From contig NZ_JBHRTO010000001.1 of assembly GCF_042646385.1 (NCBI RefSeq), positions 248,001 to 312,000 of the forward strand: 64,000 nucleotides of DNA, written 5' to 3'. The first letter of the stretch is position 1. Each line of letters begins with the position of its first letter. This document shows positions 34,242-41,631 of this stretch, piece after piece. The notes below the pieces were generated by a model. The model saw nothing but the letters and a program-made list of their open reading frames with translations, made no database searches and was not told where the DNA came from. This DNA is from Cypionkella sinensis. GTDB lineage: Bacteria > Pseudomonadota > Alphaproteobacteria > Rhodobacterales > Rhodobacteraceae. Made by a program: the position numbers and the translations under genes.

Positions 34242-35263
34242 AAACTCTGGTCAAGGCCAAGCCCGAGGTCGGGCTGTGGATGCAGGAACGCGGCGTGCCG
34301 GAAATCGGGCCCGAGGATGTGCTGATCAAGGTGAAGAAAACCGGGATCTGCGGCACTGATATTCACATCTGGAATTGGGACGAGTGGGCTGCGCGGACGG
34401 TGCCGGTTGGCCTCGTGACCGGGCATGAATTTGCCGGTGAGATCGTCGCCAAGGGGGCGCTGGTGGAAGGGCTTTCGATTGGTCAGCGTTGCTCGGGTGA
34501 GGGGCATCTGATTGGCAAGCTGTCCCGGCAAAGTCGCGCGGGCAAGTTTCATCTTGATCCGGCGACGCGGGGGATTGGGGTGAATGAACCGGGGGCTTTT
34601 GCGGAATATCTGCGGCTGCCCGCGTTCAATGTCGTGCCTTTGCCCGACAGCATTGATGACGAGATCGGCGCGATCCTCGACCCCTTGGGCAATGCGGTGC
34701 ATACCGCGCTGAGCTTTGATCTGGTGGGTGAGGATGTTTTGATCACCGGGGCGGGGCCGATCGGCATCATGGCGGCGGCGGTGGCGCGGCATGTCGGCGC
34801 GCGGCATGTGGTGATCACCGATGTGAACCCGGCGCGGCTGGCATTGGCGGCGGAGGTGGCGGATGTGACCCCGGTCAACGTCGCCAGCGAAGATCTGAAG
34901 GATGTGATGGCGCGGCTGAAGATCGTGCAGGGCTTTGATGTCGGCATGGAAATGTCGGGCAATCAGCGGGCACTGGATCAGATGGTCGAGGCTTTGGTGA
35001 TGGGCGGGCGGATCGCAATGCTGGGGATTCCGCCAGGCAAATCGCCGGTGGATTGGAGCCGGATCGTGTTCAAGGCGATCACCATCAAAGGCGTTTATGG
35101 CCGCGAGATTTTTGAGACCTGGTACAAGATGATCGCGATGCTGGAAAACGGTCTGGACGTGCGGAAAGTGATCACCCATCGCTTTGGCGTGGATGAGTTC
35201 CAGACCGGGTTTGAGGTGATGCGGTCGGGGCAATCGGGCAAGGTGGTGTTGGACTGGGGCTGA
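34238..35263 (+). CDS. tdh: L-threonine 3-dehydrogenase lacking the structural zinc site
   Basis: Oxidises L-threonine to 2-amino-3-ketobutyrate with NAD+, feeding Kbl. The 341 residues match the medium-chain zinc dehydrogenase family throughout: catalytic zinc ligands Cys38 (GICGTD), His63 and Glu64 (GHEFAG), the dinucleotide fold GAGPIGIMAAAVARHVGA, and the terminal FGVDEFQTGFEVMRSGQSGKVVL. The four cysteines that normally hold a second, structural zinc (93, 96, 99 and 107 in E. coli numbering) are here Gly93, Ser96, Ser99 and Asp107, with no gap in the alignment. The gene starts in the ATGA of the kbl stop. Confidence 0.93.
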   Translation: MKTLVKAKPEVGLWMQERGVPEIGPEDVLIKVKKTGICGTDIHIWNWDEWAARTVPVGLVTGHEFAGEIVAKGALVEGLSIGQRCSGEGHLIGKLSRQSRAGKFHLDPATRGIGVNEPGAFAEYLRLPAFNVVPLPDSIDDEIGAILDPLGNAVHTALSFDLVGEDVLITGAGPIGIMAAAVARHVGARHVVITDVNPARLALAAEVADVTPVNVASEDLKDVMARLKIVQGFDVGMEMSGNQRALDQMVEALVMGGRIAMLGIPPGKSPVDWSRIVFKAITIKGVYGREIFETWYKMIAMLENGLDVRKVITHRFGVDEFQTGFEVMRSGQSGKVVLDWG

Positions 35264-35264
35264 G

Positions 35265-35281
35265 GTCCCGAGTTGGGACCA
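35265..35281 (+). terminator. Short hairpin after tdh
   Basis: GGTCCC and GGGACC enclose GAGTT, two bases after the tdh stop codon. No U-tract follows directly. It probably marks the end of the kbl-tdh transcript. Confidence 0.5.
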
Positions 35282-35348
35282 TCGGGATATTGCCCTAAAT
35301 CAGGGGCTTACGTGCCATCGTTCAGACTTTGATAATCTTTGTGAAATT

Positions 35349-35370
35349 GGGGGAGGCCACGGCCTCCCCC
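35349..35370 (-). terminator. Hairpin after bacterioferritin
   Basis: GGGGGAGGCC and GGCCTCCCCC form a perfect ten-base stem with a two-base AC spacer, 9 bases past the bfr stop on the minus strand, and followed on that strand by AATTTC. It is a good candidate terminator for the bfd-bfr unit. Confidence 0.7.
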
Positions 35371-35379
35371 GCAATCATT

Positions 35380-35865
35380 CTACTCGGCCTGATCGGCGGG
35401 TTTGGCGTTCAGTTGGGCGTATTTCTCTTCGCCCATGCGTTCCAGCAGGCCAAGCTGGGTTTCCAGAAAGTCGATGTGGCCTTCTTCATCCGCGGTCAGC
35501 TCGTCAAACAGCGACCGCGTGACGAAATCGCCGACCTGATCGCAATAGCGCCGCGCCTCGATATAAAGCGTGCGGGCCTCGTGTTCGGCGGCAAGGTCGG
35601 CTTCCAGCGTTTCGCGCGGGGTTTGGCCGATGCGCAGCGAATCGAGCTTTTGCAGGTTCGGGTGGCCTTCGAGGAAAATGATTCGCGCGATCAGCCGGTC
35701 GGCGTGCTGCATCTCCTCGATGCTTTCGGCGCGGCTTTTCGCGGCCAGATGGCCCAAGCCCCAATCATCCTGCAGGCGGTAATGCAGCCAATACTGGCTG
35801 ACGGCAGTCAGTTCAGAGCGCAGCGCCGCGTTGAGATACTCGATGACTTTGGGGTCGCCCTTCAT
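35380..35865 (-). CDS. bfr: Bacterioferritin
   Basis: Iron-storage ferritin that forms a 24-subunit shell with haem at subunit interfaces. The 161 residues show the ferroxidase ligands Glu18 (RSELTAV), Glu51 and His54 (IEEMQHAD), Glu94 and Glu127/His130 (DEEGHIDFLE), and the haem ligand Met52 in EEMQHADRLI, as in E. coli. GGAA lies 6-9 bases before the ATG at 35865. The upstream bfd gene reads 53 bases into this gene. Confidence 0.96.
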   Translation of the reverse strand: MKGDPKVIEYLNAALRSELTAVSQYWLHYRLQDDWGLGHLAAKSRAESIEEMQHADRLIARIIFLEGHPNLQKLDSLRIGQTPRETLEADLAAEHEARTLYIEARRYCDQVGDFVTRSLFDELTADEEGHIDFLETQLGLLERMGEEKYAQLNAKPADQAE

Positions 35866-36118
35866 GGGAAATTCCTTTTCTGCGGCCGAGGTTGGGGATC
35901 TGCTGGCCCGCAGGCGCAGCGGATGCAACGCCAAAATTCGCAGATTGCCGCATGGTGTCAAGGAACAAGGGCATGCAGCCACCACAGTCGGCGCGTTTGC
36001 CCAAGGCGTGATAGATCTTGCCCGGCGTGATGATGGTGTCGGGATCGGCGGCGCGCATCCAAGTGACGGCGGCGCGGATGTCATGATCCGAAATGGCTTG
36101 GCAGTGGCAGACGATCAC
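35813..36118 (-). CDS. bfd: Bacterioferritin-associated ferredoxin
   Basis: Small [2Fe-2S] protein that passes electrons to Bfr to release iron. The sequence begins IVCHCQAISDHDIRAAV and has CGGCMPLF, so the Cys-x-Cys and Cys-x2-Cys pairs of the BFD domain fill the first ~55 residues. A further ~45 residues have no match to the domain and run through the ribosome binding site and first 18 codons of bfr in another frame, a 53-base overlap. The GTG at 36118 is taken as start because the conserved sequence begins there; TTG at 36130 is possible. Translation is probably coupled to bfr. Confidence 0.85.
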   Translation of the reverse strand: MIVCHCQAISDHDIRAAVTWMRAADPDTIITPGKIYHALGKRADCGGCMPLFLDTMRQSANFGVASAAPAGQQIPNLGRRKGISHEGRPQSHRVSQRGAAL

Positions 36119-36177
36119 TTGGGCACCCAATCTTTCAAGGCGGGTTTCGGCCTTAACCTAGAGAAACGCTCGGAAAT

Positions 36178-36196
36178 GTAAATCTGATTCTTTTAC
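36178..36196. promoter_or_regulatory. Candidate operator upstream of bfd
   Basis: GTAAA and TTTAC surround a nine-base spacer, about 60 bases upstream of the bfd start, in an AT-rich stretch unlike the surroundings. Iron-responsive regulators such as Irr, RirA or IscR control such genes in related bacteria, but this motif does not match any of their sites closely. Offered only as a candidate. Confidence 0.3.
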
Positions 36197-36307
36197 TTGG
36201 GGATTTGCAGCGTTCACATTTGGGTGCCCTTTGCGGCGATTGACCCTCGACGGCGGCAAGGCAGGCTGAGACAGTTCGCCAAAGCGGTGAGCAACACGGG
36301 GGCAGGG

Positions 36308-36949
36308 GTGAACGGGTTCGATCAGATCATGCCGGTGGTCGATCTGGCGGCGGCGGTGGTGTTTGCCACCACGGGCGCGCTGGTGGCATCGCGCAAGGAA
36401 ATGGACATTCTGGGGTTTCTCTGGCTGGGCGCGATCACCGGGGTGGGTGGCGGCACGGTGCGCGATTTGCTGTTGGGGTTGCCAGTGTTCTGGGTGGCGA
36501 ACCCCGCGCCGATGGCGTTGTGCCTTCTGGCGGCGGGGCTGGTGCATTTCACTGCGCATCTGGTGGCGTCACGCTATCGTGTGCTGTTGTGGCTGGATGC
36601 GGTGGGGATGGCGCTGGTGACGGTGGCGGGCACCGCGAAGGCCACCGATGCCGGGGCTGGTCCGCTGATTGCGGTGGTGATGGGGGTGGTCACGGCCTCG
36701 GTCGGCGGCATCATCCGCGATGTTTTGGGGCAAGAGCCGTCGATCGTGCTGCGGCGCGAGATCTATGTGACGGCCTCGGCTGCGGGGGCAGCGGTGTTCA
36801 TCGCGGCCCATGCCGTTGACGTGCCGCAGCCAATGGCGATGGCGCTGGGCGCGGTGACGGCTTTTGCCATTCGTGGCCTTGCCATTGCGCTGGATTGGTC
36901 ACTGCCGGTCTATCGCCCCAGACCGGGGCGCAACCCCGACGACATCTGA
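36308..36949 (+). CDS. TRIC-family (UPF0126/YicG-like) membrane protein
   Basis: 213 residues in two repeats of a three-helix unit plus a final helix. The first repeat reads FATTGALVASRKEMDILGFLWLGAITGVGGGTVRDLLLG, the second VGMALVTVAGTAKATDAGAGPLIAVVMGVVTASVGGIIRDVLG. The paired GGG.VRD and GG.IRD strings are characteristic of the trimeric intracellular cation channel family, whose bacterial members conduct potassium. The GTG at 36308 starts the conserved part; an ATG at 36329 is also possible. Its neighbours give no hint of its role. Confidence 0.85.
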   Translation: MNGFDQIMPVVDLAAAVVFATTGALVASRKEMDILGFLWLGAITGVGGGTVRDLLLGLPVFWVANPAPMALCLLAAGLVHFTAHLVASRYRVLLWLDAVGMALVTVAGTAKATDAGAGPLIAVVMGVVTASVGGIIRDVLGQEPSIVLRREIYVTASAAGAAVFIAAHAVDVPQPMAMALGAVTAFAIRGLAIALDWSLPVYRPRPGRNPDDI

Positions 36950-36987
36950 GCAGGTTTTTATCGGCTGGTCTTGTGGGAGAATGACCT

Positions 36988-37061
36988 TGGAGGCGGGTAT
37001 CGGAATCGAACCGATCTACATGGATTTGCAATCCAGCGCATAGCCTGCCTGCCCACCCGCC
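36988..37061 (-). tRNA. tRNA-Cys (anticodon GCA)
   Basis: 74 bases on the minus strand with encoded CCA. Acceptor arms GGCGGGT and ACCCGCC pair fully; the anticodon loop TTGCAAA gives GCA; the T loop is TTCGATT. It lies between the TRIC and DUF2218 genes. Confidence 0.96.
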
Positions 37062-37193
37062 CCTTAGGTCTGGCTGAAATAGGGGATATGGCGGGGGGGT
37101 GCAAGGGGGTTTGTGGGAATTGGGCGGCGGGGCTTGTGGTTGGCGACAGTGCGGTTATATTTCCCGATAGAAACAGTCAGAGAAAGCCCTGCG

Positions 37194-37475
37194 ATGCAGC
37201 TTGTTGGAACTTTTGCCACCCCGAACGCCTCGAAATACCTGCAACAACTGTGCAAGCATTTTGCCCACAAGATCGACGTCAGCTTTGACGAAACCAGCGG
37301 GCGTATCCCGTTCACGCTGGGTGTGGCCGAGGTCAGCGCCAATGCCGAGGCCTTGCAGGTGCGGTTTGCCGATGTGGCGGATGCCGCGCGTGCCGATGCA
37401 AAATCGGTGATCGACCGCCATCTGGAACGCTTTGCCTTCCGTGAAGGCTTTACCGCGATGAATTGGCAAGACTAG
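37194..37475 (+). CDS. DUF2218 family protein
   Basis: 93 residues. It begins LVGTFATPNASKYLQQLCKHFAHKIDVSFD, then GRIPFTLGVAEVSANAEALQVRF and the ending VIDRHLERFAFREGF.A.NW, which fits the DUF2218 family. Members are often near siderophore or iron-uptake genes, and bfr-bfd is 1.1 kb away, but no direct link can be shown. The ATG at 37194 begins the conserved sequence; no strong ribosome binding site is seen. A bidirectional terminator follows at 37508. Confidence 0.8.
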   Translation: MQLVGTFATPNASKYLQQLCKHFAHKIDVSFDETSGRIPFTLGVAEVSANAEALQVRFADVADAARADAKSVIDRHLERFAFREGFTAMNWQD

Positions 37476-37507
37476 GCGAACACCGCACGGCAGGCTCGTG
37501 AAAAACC

Positions 37508-37537
37508 AAAAAGGCCGCTCAACCGAGCGGCCTTTTT
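37508..37537. terminator. Bidirectional rho-independent terminator
   Basis: AAAAAGGCCGCTC and GAGCGGCCTTTTT enclose AACC. An eight-base G/C-rich stem has A and T runs at both ends, so it can end the DUF2218 transcript on the plus strand and the tRNA-Gly transcript on the minus strand. Confidence 0.95.
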
Positions 37538-37542
37538 GATAC

Positions 37543-37617
37543 TGGAGCGGGCGATGAGATTCGAACTCACGACCCTAACCTTGGCAAGGTTATGCTCTAC
37601 CCCTGAGCTACGCCCGC
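37543..37617 (-). tRNA. tRNA-Gly (anticodon GCC), copy 1
   Basis: 75 bases with encoded CCA. Acceptor arms GCGGGCG and CGCCCGC pair fully, the anticodon loop TTGCCAA gives GCC, and the T loop is TTCGAAT. Base for base identical to the copy at 49889-49963. Confidence 0.97.
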
Positions 37618-37663
37618 ACTCCGTAGCGGGGTATTTAGCGAGGTGTTGGGGGCGGCGCAAGGG

Positions 37664-38800
37664 CTAATTCTGCGGAATTTTCACGCCGTTTTGCCAGACG
37701 GTTTGCAGCGCCCAATCCGGGGTCAGATGCACCAGATCGGCGGGCCGACCTGCGCGGAGGGTGCCCGCTGGGCTGCGGATCAGGCGGGCGGGGATGCTGG
37801 TGGCCATCGCCAGCGCGCGGGCAGGGGCGATGTGCAGTTGGGTGATCAGCAGGCGGATGGCCTGCGGCAGGCTGAGGTCGGCGCCGGCGAGGGTGCCATC
37901 GGCAAGGGTCAGCCGCCCGTTCTGGCGCAGGATGCGGCGGTTGCCGAGGGTGAATTCGGTCAGGTCGGTGCCTGCGACCGCCATCGCGTCCGACACCAGA
38001 AACAGGCCGTCTTGCCGCGCGGCGAGGGCTGTGCGCAGGCTGGCGGGGTGAACGTGCAGCCCGTCGGCGATGATGCCCGCGTGCAGATGTCCGGAAAGGA
38101 CCGCGCCGACCAGACCGGGCTCACGGTTGCCAAGTTGCGACATGGCGTTGAACAGATGGGTGACGCAGGCCGCCCCGGCTTGGGTCGCGGCATTGGCCTC
38201 GGCATAGGTCGCTTCGGTATGGCCGAGCGAGACCACGGCCCCGGCATGGGTCAGTGCTGCGATCTGCGCGGGTGTGACCGAAGCGGGCGCAAGCGTCAGC
38301 ATCAGGGCGGGAAGCTGGGCGGCGGCGGCGCAAAGCTCGGCCAGATCGGCTTCGGACATCGGGCGGATCAGGGAAGGGTCATGCGCGCCCTGACGGCGCG
38401 GGTCGAGGTGGGGGCCTTCGAGATGCAGGCCAAGAAAACCGGGGGTGCAGGCGGTTGCGGCAGCGATGCCTGCGGCGATAACGGCACTGGTGGCGGTGGG
38501 GGTATCGGTGATCAGGGTGGGCAGGATACCGGTTCCCCCCAACCGGGCATGGGTAGCGCAGATCGTGGCGATTGTTTCCGGCGTGGCGCTGCCGTCGAGC
38601 ATCATCCCCGCGCCGCCGTTGACTTGCAGATCAATCAGGCCGGGGGCAAGCGTGCCTTGCAGCGCCTGCCGCTCAGCAGCCGGGGCCTCGGCGCTGGGCA
38701 ACACTGCGGTGATTTCACCGCCCTCGATGACCACGGCATGATCGGGCAGCATTTGCGTGCCGTCAAACACTTGGGCGGCGGTCAGGATCAGGCGGCTCAT
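37664..38800 (-). CDS. nagA: N-acetylglucosamine-6-phosphate deacetylase
   Basis: Removes the acetyl group from GlcNAc-6-phosphate to give glucosamine-6-phosphate. The 378-residue amidohydrolase has the metal ligands Glu129 (LHLEGPHLDP), His194 (SLGHTEATY) and His215 (THLFNAM), and catalytic Asp271 (LVSDAMA). The DLQVNGGAG opening, instead of HxH, fits the single-metal NagA class. It is the last gene of a four-gene minus-strand operon whose genes each overlap the next by 4 bases. The tRNA-Gly starts 46 bases past its stop. Confidence 0.95.
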   Translation of the reverse strand: MSRLILTAAQVFDGTQMLPDHAVVIEGGEITAVLPSAEAPAAERQALQGTLAPGLIDLQVNGGAGMMLDGSATPETIATICATHARLGGTGILPTLITDTPTATSAVIAAGIAAATACTPGFLGLHLEGPHLDPRRQGAHDPSLIRPMSEADLAELCAAAAQLPALMLTLAPASVTPAQIAALTHAGAVVSLGHTEATYAEANAATQAGAACVTHLFNAMSQLGNREPGLVGAVLSGHLHAGIIADGLHVHPASLRTALAARQDGLFLVSDAMAVAGTDLTEFTLGNRRILRQNGRLTLADGTLAGADLSLPQAIRLLITQLHIAPARALAMATSIPARLIRSPAGTLRAGRPADLVHLTPDWALQTVWQNGVKIPQN

Positions 38801-39822
38801 AGCGTTTGTGTCACTTTGCGCAGATGCGGCGGGGTGTCGGGGTCAAAGCCGCGACGGCGGGCGAGTTGCTCGACGAAATGGTAAAAGCTGACGCCATTCA
38901 CCAAAGGTGCCACCAGCGGGTGCAGATTTTGCACGGCGGGCAGGGTGGTGCAGCCTGCCGCCGCGGCCCCGGTGATGAACACGTCTGCGCCTTGCGCCGC
39001 CAAGCGTTCGGCAGTGGCTTTGATCTGCGGTAAAGCGGCGTCATCCACCGCCAGCGCCAGCACCGGAAAACGCTCTTGCACGATGGCAGAGGGGCCGTGC
39101 AACACTTCGGCGGCGGAATAGCCTTCGGCGTGCAAGCCGCAGGTTTCCTTGAACTTTAGCGCGACTTCAGAGGCAATCGCAAAGCCGGGGCCACGGCCCA
39201 GCACGAAGGCTTGCTGCGCGCGCGACAGACGGTTCGACAGCGGCGACCAGTCTTGCGCCAACGCCTCGGCAAAGGCGCGCGGCAGATCAGCCACGGCGGC
39301 GCGCAGGGCGGTGTCGTTCTGCCATTCGGCCAGCAGGGCAAGGCCCGCGACCACCGAACTGATGAAGGTTTTGGTGGCGGCGACGCTTTTCTCCTCACCC
39401 GCCGCCAGCGGCAGGCAATGGGCGGCGGCCTGCGCCATCGGGGCGTCGGCGAAATTGGTGATGGCAAGCGTCAGCGCCCCACCGGCGCGGGCGGCTTCGG
39501 TCATTGCCACGATGTCGGGGCTTTTGCCGGATTGCGAAATCCCGATACAGGCCGCGCCCGCCAGATGCAGCGGACGCCCATAGATCGAGGCAATCGAGGG
39601 GCCGACAGAAGCCACCGGAATGCCCGCCAGCAGTTCCACCGCATATTTCAGATAGGTCGCGGCATGGTCCGACGATCCGCGCGCCACGGTGACGATCAGC
39701 TTGGGGTCGGTCGCCTGCATCGCAGCGGCTGCGGCCTTCACCTGTGCTGCGCTTTGCGTCAGAAACCGCTGCGCCGCCTGCGGAATTTCCGCGACTTCGC
39801 GCGCCATATGGGATTGGGTCAT
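38797..39822 (-). CDS. nagB-II: SIS-domain glucosamine-6-phosphate deaminase (NagB-II type)
   Basis: Predicted to convert glucosamine-6-phosphate to fructose-6-phosphate and ammonia. The 341 residues contain two sugar-isomerase modules like the C-terminal half of GlmS but no glutaminase domain: TVARGSSDHAATYLKYAVELL and GISQSGKSPDIVAMTEAARAGG in the first, VLGRGPGFAIASEVALKFKETCGLHAEGYSAAEVLHGP in the second. SIS-type deaminases unrelated to classical NagB are established in other Proteobacteria. The place between nagA and its regulator supports this role over AgaS or FrlB activities, but substrate is inferred. Confidence 0.85.
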   Translation of the reverse strand: MTQSHMAREVAEIPQAAQRFLTQSAAQVKAAAAAMQATDPKLIVTVARGSSDHAATYLKYAVELLAGIPVASVGPSIASIYGRPLHLAGAACIGISQSGKSPDIVAMTEAARAGGALTLAITNFADAPMAQAAAHCLPLAAGEEKSVAATKTFISSVVAGLALLAEWQNDTALRAAVADLPRAFAEALAQDWSPLSNRLSRAQQAFVLGRGPGFAIASEVALKFKETCGLHAEGYSAAEVLHGPSAIVQERFPVLALAVDDAALPQIKATAERLAAQGADVFITGAAAAGCTTLPAVQNLHPLVAPLVNGVSFYHFVEQLARRRGFDPDTPPHLRKVTQTL

Positions 39823-40595
39823 GTGCTTTGTCCTTCGTCTTCGGGGCCGATCTGAAGTTCGGCTGCAAAATCATAGGCATCGCCGCGATAGAGCGAGCGG
39901 GTGAACTCGACCACGGCACCAGAGGCCAGATAGGAAATCCGCTCGATCCGCAGGCCAGCGGCGCCCATCGCCACATGCAAAAGCTCGGCGTCGCGCTTGC
40001 CAAGGTTGGCCGCCGAGATGCGTTGCACGGCGCGCACCGGGCGGTGGCCGCGCGCGGTCAGCGTGGCGTAAAGCGAGCGTTCCACGGACGTCGGATCGGG
40101 CAGGATCGCGGTAGAAAGTGAGGCGCGTTCGATCGCCATCGGCTGTCCGTCAATGGTGCGCACGCGTTCCAGCCGCGCCACGCGATCTTGCGCGGCAAGG
40201 CCAAGCGCCATGACTTCCTCGGGGGTAGGCAGGAACAAGCCACGCTCCAGCCAGCGCGATTCGGTGGTAAGTCCGCGCCGCGCCATGTCTTCGGTGAACG
40301 AAGTCAGCCGCGACAAAGACTGCTGCACGCGGGATTGGCGTGGCGCGATATAGCTGCCAGAGCCTTGTTTTTGCACCACAATGCCCTTGCCGACCAGATC
40401 GGCAATCGCCTTGCGCACGGTGACGCGCGAGGTATCGGTCAGGGCTGCGATTTCTCGTTCCGGCGGCAAGGGCGTGTCGGGGGCGAGAAACCCGCTGTCG
40501 ATGCCGCTTTCCAGCCGCTTGCGCAGTTGCACGTAAAGCGGGCCTGCGGCGGGGTTCAGCCAGAGCGCGGGGCTGAGAAACTCGGCGATATTCAT
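39819..40595 (-). CDS. nagR: GntR family (HutC/UTRA) regulator of the amino-sugar locus
   Basis: 258 residues. The N-terminal winged helix-turn-helix (about 20-88) includes PLPPEREIAALTDTSRVTVRKAIADLVGKGIVVQKQGSGSYIA, the GntR DNA-binding signature. The C-terminal UTRA ligand domain (about 110-245) resembles that of NagR/DasR proteins, which sense GlcNAc-6-phosphate or glucosamine-6-phosphate. It is the second gene of the nagK-nagR-nagB-nagA operon and probably controls both divergent operons through the repeats at 41478-41604. The effector is inferred from its company. Confidence 0.88.
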   Translation of the reverse strand: MNIAEFLSPALWLNPAAGPLYVQLRKRLESGIDSGFLAPDTPLPPEREIAALTDTSRVTVRKAIADLVGKGIVVQKQGSGSYIAPRQSRVQQSLSRLTSFTEDMARRGLTTESRWLERGLFLPTPEEVMALGLAAQDRVARLERVRTIDGQPMAIERASLSTAILPDPTSVERSLYATLTARGHRPVRAVQRISAANLGKRDAELLHVAMGAAGLRIERISYLASGAVVEFTRSLYRGDAYDFAAELQIGPEDEGQST

Positions 40596-41473
40596 AGCAC
40601 CACTCCGGCGGCGCGGGCGGCCAGCGCCAAGGCGCCATCAAGGGCGGTGCCTTTGGGGGCAATGCTGGGCAGGTTCAGCCAGCGGGCATAGGCGGGGCCA
40701 AGGCCGCCGGTCAGGCAGAACGCTTCCGAGCCCGTCCAGCCGACCACGTCCAGCGCGCGGCGGATATAGGCGGCACCTTCCTGCATCAGGCGCGCGCCCA
40801 AAGGATCACCCGCTTCCGCGGCGGCGACCACATCGCGGGCGAGGCGGGCGTAATCGGCGGGCTGCGAGTTCAGCGAGAACAGCACGATCTGCCCCGGATC
40901 ATCGCCATGCTCTTTCAGGATTGCCCGTGAAAGCTCGGTATGGGCGGCAAAGCCATCGACGGCGAGCATCACCTCCTCAAGGCAGCGACGCAGCAGCCAC
41001 GCGCCCGAGGCCTGATCGCCGATATAAAACCCCCAGCCGCCGACGCCGTGGATCTGCCCCGCCACTTGCCGCCCGATGAAAGATCCGGTGCCGATGGCAG
41101 CCAGCGCGCCATCCACCTCGCCCAAGGCTCCGGCGATGGTGGTGGGGCGGTCGTCGGTGACTTGGGCCTGCGGGAAGGGCAGGTGCGCGGCGACACGGTT
41201 CGCAATCGCGGTGTTCATCACGCCTGCCAGGCCAAGATGCGCATGGGCTTGGGCCAGGTCGGCCATGCCAAGCCCCGCGCGTTCGGCAAGTTGGGCCAGC
41301 GCCGCGTTGATCGTATCAAGCGCCGCATCAAAATCGGTCGAGACATTGGCAGGGCCCAGCACCACGTCATAACGGGCGTTTGGCCCGGCCAGCAACGTGG
41401 CACGGCAAGAGGTGCCACCACCATCCACGCCGATCAGATAAGGGCCGTTCGAGTCTGTGTTTGTATGTGCCAT
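40592..41473 (-). CDS. BadF/BadG-type amino-sugar kinase (GlcNAc/MurNAc kinase candidate)
   Basis: 293 residues of the actin-like ATPase fold used by GlcNAc kinases. The phosphate-1 loop is LIGVDGGGTSCRATL at about 13-27; GLAGVMNTAIANRVAA, IGTGSFIGRQVAGQIHGVGGWGFYIGDQASGAWL and FCLTGGLGPAYA follow. In Clostridium a related enzyme, MurK, phosphorylates both GlcNAc and MurNAc, which would fit the divergent murQ and the lack of any PTS component. It is the first gene of its operon and is divergent from murQ. No convincing ribosome binding site precedes the ATG; one ATACC repeat lies in that place. Confidence 0.85.
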   Translation of the reverse strand: MAHTNTDSNGPYLIGVDGGGTSCRATLLAGPNARYDVVLGPANVSTDFDAALDTINAALAQLAERAGLGMADLAQAHAHLGLAGVMNTAIANRVAAHLPFPQAQVTDDRPTTIAGALGEVDGALAAIGTGSFIGRQVAGQIHGVGGWGFYIGDQASGAWLLRRCLEEVMLAVDGFAAHTELSRAILKEHGDDPGQIVLFSLNSQPADYARLARDVVAAAEAGDPLGARLMQEGAAYIRRALDVVGWTGSEAFCLTGGLGPAYARWLNLPSIAPKGTALDGALALAARAAGVVL

Positions 41474-41477
41474 GACA

Positions 41478-41604
41478 ATACCATTATGATACCTTTCAAA
41501 AAATGCAACGGATTTATTCAGACGTATGTCAGAAATTACGCGCTTTATGTGGTGTTCTTACGGGGTATGCAGATTTTATTGGACAAGAGGTATTGAATAG
41601 GTAT
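41478..41604. promoter_or_regulatory. Paired GGTAT repeats in the nagK-murQ divergent promoter region
   Basis: ATACC occurs at 41478-41482 and 41489-41493, 11 bases apart; GGTAT occurs at 41589-41593 and 41600-41604, also 11 bases apart and in the opposite orientation. The two pairs face each other across an AT-rich stretch in an otherwise GC-rich locus. One further GGTAT is at 41564-41568. The symmetry and one-helical-turn spacing suggest operators for the locus regulator, one next to each operon. Confidence 0.5.
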
Positions 41605-41631
41605 CTCATGGTCGCAGAGGGGGAGATTCGT

